Below, one piece after another: positions 51,704-59,610 of a DNA stretch of 64,000 nucleotides (positions are counted from its first letter, which is position 1; each line of letters starts with the position of its first letter). The position numbers were made by a program, and so were the translations under genes. Under the pieces are notes generated by a model that was not told where the DNA came from, ran no database searches, and was given only the letters and a program-made list of their open reading frames with translations. This DNA is from Methylotenera_A sp031417915 (GTDB taxonomy: Bacteria; Pseudomonadota; Gammaproteobacteria; Burkholderiales; Methylophilaceae). Location: assembly GCA_031417915.1 (NCBI GenBank), contig JANOWN010000039.1, forward strand, positions 1 through 64,000. The letters are read 5' to 3'.

Positions 51704-52228
51704 TTAAATTGCGTATGGTGTTGCAAACTCTTTAGATCGCACCAACTTATCGCAATCTAACATGTGCCAAATACGGTTTTCTTCATCTTGATACGTTTGC
51801 GTTTTTAAGCAGCTGCTTTCTTCTGCCGCCTCTTCACGCAGTTTCATTTCGTCTAGCTTGCGCAAGCCAATCATTTTATCCACCACAAAAGCCACATTCG
51901 AGGTGACCGTATCGTTGATCAACAACATGCGTGCGCTAGATGAAATGCTGGTAAACGTGTTTTCCAGCATTTGCGCTAAATCATTAATGGCGTACAACAC
52001 GCCGCGCACGTTGGCCACGCCGATAAACCAAGGCTTTACAATCGGCACCCGCTGAATTTCAATCACAGGTAAAGTTTCAGAAATCTCCTGCAGATTGACC
52101 AACACATTTTTGCTGCCAATGACCACGCCTAAATAACCTGCTGGCGCCTCTGCGCCTGCTTTTTTAGCATTTTCTAGCCTAGCTAGAATGCTGGTTTGGT
52201 ATTCGCGTAAACTTGAGCTTTTTGCCAT
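51704..52228 (-). CDS. pilI: CheW-like coupling protein PilI
   Basis: 174 residues forming one CheW domain: YLGVVIGSKNVLVNLQEISETLPV, WFIGVANVRGVLYAINDL and VAFVVDKMIGLRKLDEM. It couples the receptor PilJ to the kinase ChpA. It lies between pilH and pilJ in the standard order. Confidence 0.94.
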   Translation of the reverse strand: MAKSSSLREYQTSILARLENAKKAGAEAPAGYLGVVIGSKNVLVNLQEISETLPVIEIQRVPIVKPWFIGVANVRGVLYAINDLAQMLENTFTSISSSARMLLINDTVTSNVAFVVDKMIGLRKLDEMKLREEAAEESSCLKTQTYQDEENRIWHMLDCDKLVRSKEFATPYAI

Positions 52229-52254
52229 GCCTGTTCTCTAAATTTGGACTAAAA

Positions 52255-52620
52255 TTAGCCTAAATTATTAATAATTGTCTTAATCTCATCTTTTGGAATC
52301 GGCTTAAGCACACAAGCTTTTGCGCCCATTTTTTCTGCCCAAGCGTGATCTGTGACCTGTAATTTGCCAGAACACAAAATAATGGGAATTTTTGCAGTCG
52401 CTGGGTCTTTAGTCAGCGTGCGCGTGGCTTGAAAGCCCGTTAAACCGGTCATGATAATATCCATAATAATCAAATCTGGCATAATACCTGCGGTCTTTTC
52501 TACGCAAGCCTCGCCGCTTTCTAAGGCAATCACGGTGTAACCATGCGACTCCAGTATCTCGGTTAAATAAAAACGATCGGTTGCAGAATCATCCACGATT
52601 AAAATTTTATTAATTGCCAT
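52255..52620 (-). CDS. pilH: Response regulator PilH
   Basis: 121-residue single receiver. Acidic pair DD at 10-11, phosphoacceptor Asp54 (LIIMDIIMTGLTGFQATRTL) and Lys in CVLKPIPKDE. In P. aeruginosa PilH counteracts PilG, acting on pilus retraction and cAMP. The residue after the motif DIIM is Thr where most receivers have Pro, a minor departure. It lies between pilG and pilI. Confidence 0.95.
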   Translation of the reverse strand: MAINKILIVDDSATDRFYLTEILESHGYTVIALESGEACVEKTAGIMPDLIIMDIIMTGLTGFQATRTLTKDPATAKIPIILCSGKLQVTDHAWAEKMGAKACVLKPIPKDEIKTIINNLG

Positions 52621-52673
52621 TACTGTTCTCCAAAAAATACTGCTAATTTCTAACTTTAACTTACCAATATAAC

Positions 52674-53060
52674 TTACTTGCCAATATAATTATTCACGGC
52701 GTCAATTAAGGTATCTTGTGTAAACGGTTTGGTTAAATATTGATCAGAACCCGCCATGCGGCCACGGGCACGGTCAAACAAGCCGTCTTTGCTAGATAAC
52801 ATAATCACTGGGGTAGCGCTAAATTTTGCGTTGCGCTTAATTAGCGCACAGGTTTGGTAGCCATCAAGGCGCGGCATCATAATATCCACAAAAATCACTT
52901 GCGGTAGCTGATCGGCAATTTTTGCCAAGGCGTCAAAACCATCTTCCGCCAAAATCACTTCGCAACCTGCTGACTTAAGAAATATCTCTGCGCTGCGGCG
53001 TATGGTGTTGCTGTCATCAATGACCATCACTTTTGTACCTGCTAAATTCGCTTGCGCCAC
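52674..53060 (-). CDS. pilG: Response regulator PilG
   Basis: About 128 residues, single receiver: KVMVIDDSNTIRRSAEIFLKSAGCEV, phosphoacceptor in VIFVDIMMPRLDGYQTCALIKRN, switch MLSSKDGLFDRARGRMAGSDQYLTKPF. In P. aeruginosa PilG promotes pilus extension. A GTG start at 53060 is chosen because AGGGGA lies six bases upstream and the length then fits PilG; an upstream start would add 21 residues unlike the family. First gene of the Pil-Chp run. Confidence 0.94.
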   Translation of the reverse strand: MAQANLAGTKVMVIDDSNTIRRSAEIFLKSAGCEVILAEDGFDALAKIADQLPQVIFVDIMMPRLDGYQTCALIKRNAKFSATPVIMLSSKDGLFDRARGRMAGSDQYLTKPFTQDTLIDAVNNYIGK

Positions 53061-53407
53061 TTTATTTCCCCTAATTAATGACATCTCTGATGACAAGTTA
53101 GCATTTTCTGTTAAAAATTGCACTTTTCATGCTTAATATAATGATGCCAGCATATTCCATGCCTGTTTTGCGTATCATCAAAAAATAATTGGTCTAATTG
53201 TTGCTTGAGCTATTGCTAGTCATGTTTAATTATTAATTGTGTATCATCAATAACAATTACGCAAAATATGACATTTTTTTAAATAAATTGCAACACTTAC
53301 ATCATTTTTGTAATACTATACTTTAACAATAACAAATAAGCATTGTAGTATATACAAAAATATTAATTTAATTCATCGCATTTTTAAAGTTTGAGGAACC
53401 CGTAGCA
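53061..53407. promoter_or_regulatory. AT-rich divergent region between pilG and the FIST gene
   Basis: About 347 bases with no gene. A 10-base direct repeat GTATCATCAA occurs at 53172-53181 and 53241-53250, each followed by an A-rich AATT-containing stretch. A possible plus-strand promoter is TTGCAA at 53288-53293 with TAATAC at 53311-53316, 17 bases apart. TTAC and GTAA half-sites flank an ATCATTTTT stretch between them. Confidence 0.4.
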
Positions 53408-54571
53408 ATGATTATTCGACAAGAATCCGTAGACTCAAAAACTGCGCTAAAAGATTTGCCAAGCGCATCACCGCTGCCAAGCGCTAATTTAGTATTAGTA
53501 TTCGGCTCAGTTAAACGATTTAACGAAGGTAAATTACAAAGCTTTTTAAAATCACGCTATCCCACCGCACAATTGGTTGGCTGCACCACATCTGGTGAGA
53601 TCAGCCCATCTGGCGTGTATGACGACAGCATTCAAATCACCGCAATTCAATGGGAAAAAACCATTCAGCGCGTGGCGCAAACCAAAATGTCAGGCATGCA
53701 AAACTCGTTTGAAGCGGCAGCAGGCCTAGCCAAACAGCTTAAAGCAGATACTTTACGTACTGTTTTAGTGATTTCTGACGGCTTAAACGTCAACGGTTCT
53801 GAGTTGCTAAAAGGCTTTCAAAGTGTGTTAGGCGACATCCCCATTGTGGGTGGCTTGGCAGGCGATGGCGGCGCATTTGTTAAAACGCTGCAACTGTTTA
53901 ACGATACCGTTTCTGATAACCAAGTAATAGCAGTTGGCTTATATGGTAACGCGCTTATTACTAGCAGCGGCGCGCTAGGTGGCTGGAAGCCATACGGCCC
54001 GCCACGCAAAGTCACTAAATCTGAAAAAAACGTGGTATTTGAGATGGACGGCAAACCCGCATTGCCGCTATACCGCATGTATATTGGCGAGGCATTTTCA
54101 CGTGGCTTGCCAGGCACTGGCTTAAAATTCCCGCTCGCGGTAATTGAAGATGGCAAACGCGAAGTTGAAAAAATCCGTACTTTGCTGGCTGTTGATAATA
54201 AAAACAATAGCTTAACTTTTGCTGGCAATGTGGAAGAAGGCGAAACTGTGCGCCTTTGCCAAACCAATCACGACAGATTAGTAGAAGGCGCAGGCAATGC
54301 AGCCAATTTGGTAATGGATGGCTTAAGCGCCAACAAAACCAACCAAGTCGGCTTGGCTGTATGCGTGAGTTGCGTTGGCCGCAAAGGTGTCATGGCCGAG
54401 CAAGTGGGGGACGAAGTGAAGCTGGTACAACAAATTTTAGGCCCACAAACCAGCGTGACTGGCTTTTATTCTTACGGTGAGTTAGCACCACGCCCCAATA
54501 CAACGGACAGCGTATTGCACAATCAAACCATGACAATCGGTTATTTAAGCGAAAATATGTTAGCTAACTGA
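53408..54571 (+). CDS. FIST-domain sensor protein
   Basis: 387 residues with FIST N-terminal and C-terminal domains, an intracellular ligand-sensing module. Recognisable parts are LVLVFGSVKRFNEGKLQSFLKSRYPTAQLVGCTTSGEISPSG, PIVGGLAGDGGAFVKTLQLF, GKPALPLYRMYIGEAF and the C-terminal CVSCVGRKGVMAEQVGDEVKLVQQILGPQTSVTGFYSYGELAP. The ending FYSYGE is characteristic. It has no output domain of its own, so it should act through partners. It is divergent from the Pil-Chp genes. A GAGGAA ribosome-binding site precedes the ATG and a strong terminator follows. Confidence 0.9.
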   Translation: MIIRQESVDSKTALKDLPSASPLPSANLVLVFGSVKRFNEGKLQSFLKSRYPTAQLVGCTTSGEISPSGVYDDSIQITAIQWEKTIQRVAQTKMSGMQNSFEAAAGLAKQLKADTLRTVLVISDGLNVNGSELLKGFQSVLGDIPIVGGLAGDGGAFVKTLQLFNDTVSDNQVIAVGLYGNALITSSGALGGWKPYGPPRKVTKSEKNVVFEMDGKPALPLYRMYIGEAFSRGLPGTGLKFPLAVIEDGKREVEKIRTLLAVDNKNNSLTFAGNVEEGETVRLCQTNHDRLVEGAGNAANLVMDGLSANKTNQVGLAVCVSCVGRKGVMAEQVGDEVKLVQQILGPQTSVTGFYSYGELAPRPNTTDSVLHNQTMTIGYLSENMLAN

Positions 54572-54602
54572 CAATTTTCGTCACTAAATTAGCACAAAAT
54601 GG

Positions 54603-54631
54603 AAAGCACCTGTACAAAACAGGTGCTTTTT
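54603..54631 (+). terminator. Rho-independent terminator of the FIST gene
   Basis: Stem AAAGCACCTG / CAGGTGCTTT, seven-base loop, five T. 31 bases after the stop. Confidence 0.92.
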
Positions 54632-54679
54632 GTTTTATGATAGTCAATTGGAGAATTAAAATCAGAAAAGGAAATAACT

Positions 54680-55183
54680 ATGTCTAGCTCAGTTACGCTC
54701 AAAGGCAATCCTGTTGACGTTGCAGGCAATTTACCCAAAATTGGCAGCACAGCGCCAAATTTCACGCTAGTGGATAAAGCGCTGGCTGATGTCACGCTTG
54801 ATACGTTTGCTGGCAAACGTAAAGTACTCAATATCTTCCCAAGTGTGGATACGCCTACTTGCGCCGCTTCTATCCGCGCCTTCAACAAGCATGCGGCCAG
54901 AATGGATAACACCGTGGTCATCAATATTTCTGCCGATTTACCGTTTGCGCAAACGCGTTTTTGTGCGGCTGAAGGCATCGAAAATGTGGTGAATTTATCT
55001 AGCATGCGCGGTCGTGATTTTTTAATGAATTACGGCGTATTGCTTTTTACCAGCAAACTCGCGGGTTTGTGCGCGCGCGCGGTGCTGGTGTTAGATGAAA
55101 ATAATGTGGTGAAACACGTAGAATTAGTGCCAGAAATTGCGAATGAGCCAAATTACGACTCAGCACTTGCAGCATTAAAATAG
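54680..55183 (+). CDS. tpx: Thiol peroxidase (atypical 2-Cys peroxiredoxin)
   Basis: Reduces hydrogen peroxide and alkyl peroxides using thioredoxin. 167 residues with the Tpx motif NIFPSVDTPTCAASIR; peroxidatic Cys61 and resolving Cys95 (TRFCAAEGI). The start VTLKGNPVDVAGNLPKIGSTAPNF is standard. GGAAATAACT precedes the ATG. It is flanked by a terminator before it and a hairpin repeat after it, so it is a single-gene unit. Confidence 0.96.
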   Translation: MSSSVTLKGNPVDVAGNLPKIGSTAPNFTLVDKALADVTLDTFAGKRKVLNIFPSVDTPTCAASIRAFNKHAARMDNTVVINISADLPFAQTRFCAAEGIENVVNLSSMRGRDFLMNYGVLLFTSKLAGLCARAVLVLDENNVVKHVELVPEIANEPNYDSALAALK

Positions 55184-55209
55184 CTTCACATCAAAATTAG
55201 AATTCAAAA

Positions 55210-55256
55210 AATAATGCCCTGCAGGCCGCATAGATATTTGCTTGCAGGGCATTATT
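55210..55256. repeat. REP-like hairpin repeat, copy 4 (inverted, perfect 14-base stem)
   Basis: AATAATGCCCTGCA at 55210-55223 pairs perfectly with TGCAGGGCATTATT at 55243-55256. Its reverse complement aligns with the core of the other three copies (CAAGC-AATATCTATGCGG), so it is the same element in the opposite orientation. It lies between convergent tpx and the MazG-like gene and could act as a two-way terminator. Confidence 0.75.
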
Positions 55257-55278
55257 AATTGATTAAATATTGAGTTAC

Positions 55279-55638
55279 TTATTCATATTTTGTATATTTC
55301 GCGTTACTACCACGCACCTTTTCTACTGGATATTTTTGCGCATTGAGCGCAATCTTTTTGTTCGCTGCATCGATCAAATCAATCTCTAAAACTTCTGCCA
55401 GCCGCATCAAATACACAAAGGTGTCGGCCAATTCATGTGCTACCGCTTCACGCTTTTCTGGCGTTAATTGTTGGCTCTCTTGTGGCGTATCCCATTGAAA
55501 TTGCTCAACTAATTCCGCAGCCTCCACAATCATCGCCATCGCCAAGTTTTTCGGCGTGTGAAACTGCGCCCAATCGCGCTCGGCAACAAACGCATTAATT
55601 TTTTCGCGCAATTGTACGAACGAATCACTTTTATTCAT
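55279..55638 (-). CDS. MazG-like nucleotide pyrophosphohydrolase
   Basis: 119 residues, all-alpha NTP pyrophosphatase of the RS21-C6/MazG-like type. The metal-binding acidic pattern is visible in AMIVEAAELVEQFQW and VAHELADTFVYLMRLAEVLEID. Such enzymes hydrolyse dCTP or modified nucleotides to the monophosphate, cleaning the pool. Gene stands alone between two repeat elements. Confidence 0.9.
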   Translation of the reverse strand: MNKSDSFVQLREKINAFVAERDWAQFHTPKNLAMAMIVEAAELVEQFQWDTPQESQQLTPEKREAVAHELADTFVYLMRLAEVLEIDLIDAANKKIALNAQKYPVEKVRGSNAKYTKYE

Positions 55639-55649
55639 TTTCTCTCCTC

Positions 55650-55738
55650 CGTCATCTTGAGCGCAGCGAAAGATACAGTTTTTTAATCTATTTAAAGTAC
55701 CTTAAAAGCTGGATTCTTCGCTAACGCTCAGAATGACG
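55650..55738. repeat. Inverted-repeat element with CGTCAT / ATGACG ends
   Basis: CGTCATCTTGAGCGCAGCGA from 55650 is matched, on the opposite strand, by CGTCATTCTGAGCGTTAGCG from 55738, with a 35-40 base AT-rich centre. It fills the gap between the MazG-like gene and the methyltransferase. Sequences of this type occur as dispersed intergenic repeats in many bacterial genomes. No coding capacity. Confidence 0.6.
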
Positions 55739-55746
55739 TAGTTTAA

Positions 55747-56886
55747 TTATTTACGATTACTGCCAGCCACCATTTTAATCTCAAATAATCGACACTCCAG
55801 CGGCCCATTAAATAGCGGTGTGCGCTTACTGGGCGTAAGTCGCATCAACTTCGGAAGGCGCAAATCGTTGGTTAAAAAATAGGTGTTCCAACCGGCAAAT
55901 TTGCGTTTTAGCGCTTCGCCCATTTTCGGGTAAAGCGCCGCCAGCTCTTCGTCCTCACCAATGCGCACGCCGTAGGGCGGATTCGCCACCAACACGCCGC
56001 TTTCTGCTGGGGCAATCGCTTCGGTGATATTGGTTTGTGCTAATTGCACCGCCTCCAGCAAGCCCGCCGCTTCAAGGTTTTGCTTGGCAATGCGCACCGC
56101 GCGCAAATCAGAATCGCTGCCGTAAATCTTTTGAAAAGAAACCAGTTTTACATTTTTCAAGGCGGTACTTTTAATCTTTTTCCAAGTATCAGATTCGAAG
56201 TTTTTCAGCTTCTCAAACCCAAAATTGCGATGCAAGCCTGGCGCAATGTTGAGCGAAATCATCGCTGCTTCTAGTAAAAACGTACCGCTGCCGCACATTG
56301 GGTCTAGCAACGACATACCCGCTTGCCAACCCGATAATTGCAAAATTCCAGCCGCGAGATTCTCGCGCAAAGGCGCTTCAATGCTCGCTTTACGGTTGCC
56401 GCGCATGTAAAGCGCATCGCCCGAGGTGTCCACGTAATACACGTAAGCATCGGCGGTTAAATAAGCGTGAATGCGAACCGCAGGGTTTTTGGTATCAATG
56501 TAAGGCCGTGAATCGACCACTTGTCTAAACTTGTCGCACACCGCGTCTTTAATGCGCAAAGTGGCAAACTCTAAGCTTTTTAACGGGCATTTTACGCCGG
56601 TCACTTTCACCATAAAATCGTGTTTCACATCAAACCAATTCGGCCAGTTGAGCTTGTACGCGGCTTGGTATAAATCGTCTTCGGCTTGATAATTTCCGCG
56701 TCCGACTTGCATCAAAATTCGCGTCGCAATACGCGAATGCAAATTGGCGGAATAACAAACAAAAAGCTCGCCTGCAAAGCCTACGCCGCCATCCGTTGGT
56801 TTAATTTCTTTCGCGCCAATGCTTTGCAACTCCTCATTTAACAAGGCTTCCAGCCCGCGCGGGCATGTAGCGAAATATTGATTCAT
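55747..56886 (-). CDS. THUMP-domain rRNA/tRNA guanine-N2 methyltransferase, RlmL-like
   Basis: 379 residues. The N-terminal half has a ferredoxin-like and THUMP domain (YFATCPRGLEALLNEELQSIGA, RIHAYLTADAYVYYVDTSGDALYMRGNR). The C-terminal half is a class I methyltransferase with SAM motif LLDPMCGSGTFLLEAA and catalytic ANPPYG. It matches the RlmL half of E. coli RlmKL (702 residues), which methylates 23S G2445, and lacks the RlmK half. First gene of a divergent pair-like run only in the sense that it is downstream of the spermidine-synthase-like gene on the same strand, 10 bases away. Confidence 0.9.
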   Translation of the reverse strand: MNQYFATCPRGLEALLNEELQSIGAKEIKPTDGGVGFAGELFVCYSANLHSRIATRILMQVGRGNYQAEDDLYQAAYKLNWPNWFDVKHDFMVKVTGVKCPLKSLEFATLRIKDAVCDKFRQVVDSRPYIDTKNPAVRIHAYLTADAYVYYVDTSGDALYMRGNRKASIEAPLRENLAAGILQLSGWQAGMSLLDPMCGSGTFLLEAAMISLNIAPGLHRNFGFEKLKNFESDTWKKIKSTALKNVKLVSFQKIYGSDSDLRAVRIAKQNLEAAGLLEAVQLAQTNITEAIAPAESGVLVANPPYGVRIGEDEELAALYPKMGEALKRKFAGWNTYFLTNDLRLPKLMRLTPSKRTPLFNGPLECRLFEIKMVAGSNRK

Positions 56887-56896
56887 ATTAGCTCTT

Positions 56897-57682
56897 TTAT
56901 TTTATAAAAAATTGTTTGTGGTTATGCGGGTTATGTTCGCATAGTTTTTCTAAAAAACTCAAAAATTCAATTTTGTGATTGAATTCGAGCATTTTCGCGC
57001 GTTCACGCAGATTCACAATACGCAAATCAGGTAAATCTTTAAAACCAAACACCACAATATTGCCTGGCTTGCCTGTTGGCAGCATCAACACCTTGTTATC
57101 AAAACTTTGCTCAATGCGGCGCAAATAAATGTCAAAGTTTTTATCGCTACCCCACAAATTAATGACAAAAATGCCGTTATTTTTAAGCGTCAACTCGCAA
57201 CTATCAAAAAAATCTTGGCTACAAAAATCAGGTGGAATTCCAAGCGCGTCAAATGCATCAATCATCAACACATCAGCACTGGCGCAGTTCTCAGCCAAAT
57301 AAGAAATGCCGTCACCTTCAATCACATGCAACTTTTCGTCGTTATCTGGCACATAAAAATGACTACGCGCAACACTGATAATTTGCGGGTTAATCTCCAC
57401 CACGGTTTGACCGATTTCTGGACAATTTGCGTGAATGTATTTGGGCACCGAACCACCGCCCAAACCAATTGTTAACACATGTTTTACACTATCTGAAAAC
57501 AGCAAAAAACACATCATGCCCCGCGTATAGGCGAGTTCCAGCGCGAACGGCGCCTTCACTTTCATGCTACTTTGAATCGTGATAGAACCCAAATACAGCG
57601 AGCGCACGCCGTCCACCTCGCTCACTTCTGCGACATTGCCATCGGCCACACTTTTATGAATTTTTCGATTTAAGCCAAACAT
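56897..57682 (-). CDS. Spermidine-synthase-like methyltransferase-fold protein
   Basis: 261 residues with the Rossmann fold of polyamine aminopropyltransferases: HVLTIGLGGGSVPKYI, VVEINPQIISVARSHFYV, EGDGISYLAENCASADVLMIDAFDALGIPPDFCSQDFF. Real spermidine synthases have GGGDGG and a second Asp cluster; here these are GLGGGSVP and DAFDAL, so true aminopropyl transfer is doubtful. Many such relatives are uncharacterised. It is five bases after the RNase II-family gene and ten before the RlmL-like gene, so the three share a transcript. Confidence 0.78.
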   Translation of the reverse strand: MFGLNRKIHKSVADGNVAEVSEVDGVRSLYLGSITIQSSMKVKAPFALELAYTRGMMCFLLFSDSVKHVLTIGLGGGSVPKYIHANCPEIGQTVVEINPQIISVARSHFYVPDNDEKLHVIEGDGISYLAENCASADVLMIDAFDALGIPPDFCSQDFFDSCELTLKNNGIFVINLWGSDKNFDIYLRRIEQSFDNKVLMLPTGKPGNIVVFGFKDLPDLRIVNLRERAKMLEFNHKIEFLSFLEKLCEHNPHNHKQFFIK

Positions 57683-57687
57683 TTTAG

Positions 57688-59562
57688 TTAAATTTCAACC
57701 TCATCTTCAACCATAACTACTGGCTCGACTTCAATCACGCCCTTAAATTTACAGCTCAATTCCATCAAAAGTGTATCTATATGTTTGATTTCTAAAAATA
57801 CTTTTGTGCCAACTTTTAGCTCTGGCAAGCTGGGCACCTTGGTAATGTAAAACATACCATCAATGCGCACCAAATTCTCACGCCAAACCGTTGCACTCAC
57901 TTCTGTCAGTTTTTCCTGAATCAAATATTGCAAGCACCAATAGCGCTCCATGCGCGTTTGAAACTCGCTATAGGCATTATAAGTTTGGTCAAAATTACGA
58001 ATAATCACGTTGAGTTTGCCGTCCGCAGCGTTATAAGGCGCAGATTCTTGATTTAGCATCGCGATTAATTGGCGTTGGTTAATCAAATCCACTGCCCTTC
58101 TAAGTGGTGAGGTACACCAAGCATACTGCGCCACACCCAAGCCTGTGTGAGGCTCCGCGGCCGTTGTCATAAATACTTTTCCACCCGTTTGCGCGCGATA
58201 AATGCCCGCAATATTCGCTTCTTTCAGCAAGCCGCCCCAATGCGAATTGGCATAAATCATCAGCTCCGCTACCAGCTTATCCATGGGCGATCCGCGCGCG
58301 CGATCGACAATTTTTACGATGCCATCAGTGACATAAAAATTATAATCAATTTGTGGCGCACGATTGGGATCAAATTTTCCACGCGCTTTTTCTAAGCTTT
58401 CTGCAAACGTGAACAGCAGCTTAAGCCTCGCCCAGTAAGGGTGACCGCTATCTGCAGCCAATGTATTTTCGTTAAAAAATGGTTCCAATTCATCGTGGCG
58501 TAAGTTATCTGCAACCTTGATTTTTTCTAAGCGCGTTTCAGTCGCAATCACTTCAAATTCAGGCGAAACTTCTGCATACAAACACAAGGCTGGCTTGGTT
58601 TCCCCCGCATCTAAGCTGAACGGCTCCACCACATCATCAGGCAACATGGTGATTTTATTGCCTGGCATATACACGGTAGAAAGCCGCGAAAGCACAATCG
58701 CATCCAGCGCGCTATCTGGCTGCACCGCCAATGCTGGCGCAGCGATGTGAATGCCGACGCGCGTGTTACCGTTCGCTAAACTTTCCAAACTAAACGCATC
58801 GTCAATCTCGGTTGTTGTTGCGTCATCGATGCTAAAACATTCCACTTTTGCCAGCGGCAAATCGTTAGGCGCATCAGGTAAATCGTAAGGCGGGAACTCA
58901 ATTCCATCACTAAACATTTCGCGTAAAAACGCGCCTAAATGATAATCGTGCGCGTTTTTAATTAAGCCGCAATCGTGCATCACCGTCAGCGCTAATCTGC
59001 CCGAAGTCTGCGCCGCCCCATCAATGGCTTTCCACTCCAGCGAGTTTTTATCTGGTGCATAAATCAAGCTGTCAGCCTTAGCAATCAAAGCGTCTGGCAA
59101 TTCTTTATTATTCAAATGCGCTACCCAAACCGCCATTTGTTCGGCTTGCAGCTTTTTGCGTTCGACTGCGGCTAAAGCCAACTTCAACGTTTCCGCAGGC
59201 GCGGCTTTGTAGCGACCTTTACCTTTGCGATAAAAATACATCGGCGCAGAATGCAATTTAATCGCTGTCGCGGCCGTTTCTACTGCGCTAGGTTTTTTGC
59301 CGTAATATTCTGCGGCCAATGCTTCAAACCCAAACTCTGGCTCGCCGCAACACTCCCACAAAAATTCAATTTCTAACTTTTCAGCCTCGCCAGAAGCCGC
59401 ATCCATAAAGGCTCCCAGAGCACCCTCAAATTGCAATAAAACATTGGTCGATTTAATTTTAGAGCGCTTGCCCGTGGGCGATTCCACCTGCATCGAACCA
59501 GGGTTCTCAGACATCACCGAAGCCACCTTAAAATGACCTTCTTCTTCGTAAAAAATATTCAT
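57688..59562 (-). CDS. RNase II/R family 3'-5' exoribonuclease
   Basis: 624 residues with the RNB catalytic domain. The metal-binding loop reads CFSIDDATTTEIDDAFSLE: compared with RNase II (Asp201, 207, 209, 210) the second position is Glu. Other RNB signatures are STVYMPGNKITMLPDDVV and CTSPLRRAVDLINQRQLIAM. An OB-fold S1-like tail closes the protein (LPELKVGTKVFLEIKHIDTLL). The N-terminal 200 residues are unlike classic RNase II cold-shock domains, so it belongs to the divergent RNB group seen in betaproteobacteria and cyanobacteria. First gene of a three-gene unit. Confidence 0.88.
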   Translation of the reverse strand: MNIFYEEEGHFKVASVMSENPGSMQVESPTGKRSKIKSTNVLLQFEGALGAFMDAASGEAEKLEIEFLWECCGEPEFGFEALAAEYYGKKPSAVETAATAIKLHSAPMYFYRKGKGRYKAAPAETLKLALAAVERKKLQAEQMAVWVAHLNNKELPDALIAKADSLIYAPDKNSLEWKAIDGAAQTSGRLALTVMHDCGLIKNAHDYHLGAFLREMFSDGIEFPPYDLPDAPNDLPLAKVECFSIDDATTTEIDDAFSLESLANGNTRVGIHIAAPALAVQPDSALDAIVLSRLSTVYMPGNKITMLPDDVVEPFSLDAGETKPALCLYAEVSPEFEVIATETRLEKIKVADNLRHDELEPFFNENTLAADSGHPYWARLKLLFTFAESLEKARGKFDPNRAPQIDYNFYVTDGIVKIVDRARGSPMDKLVAELMIYANSHWGGLLKEANIAGIYRAQTGGKVFMTTAAEPHTGLGVAQYAWCTSPLRRAVDLINQRQLIAMLNQESAPYNAADGKLNVIIRNFDQTYNAYSEFQTRMERYWCLQYLIQEKLTEVSATVWRENLVRIDGMFYITKVPSLPELKVGTKVFLEIKHIDTLLMELSCKFKGVIEVEPVVMVEDEVEI

Positions 59563-59610
59563 AGGCGCTATTTTACATGGCTTTGCGCGTGTCTCTGTTA
59601 AAATACTGCG

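Noticed and set aside
491..55256. Possibility that the dispersed hairpin repeats are a CRISPR or tRNA-like series.
   Set aside because: Copies are tens of kilobases apart, vary in sequence and orientation and have no spacers or cas genes nearby.
56897..57682. Calling this speE and linking it to the agmatine cluster.
   Set aside because: Key aminopropyltransferase motifs are altered and the gene is over 40 kb away in an RNA-processing transcript.
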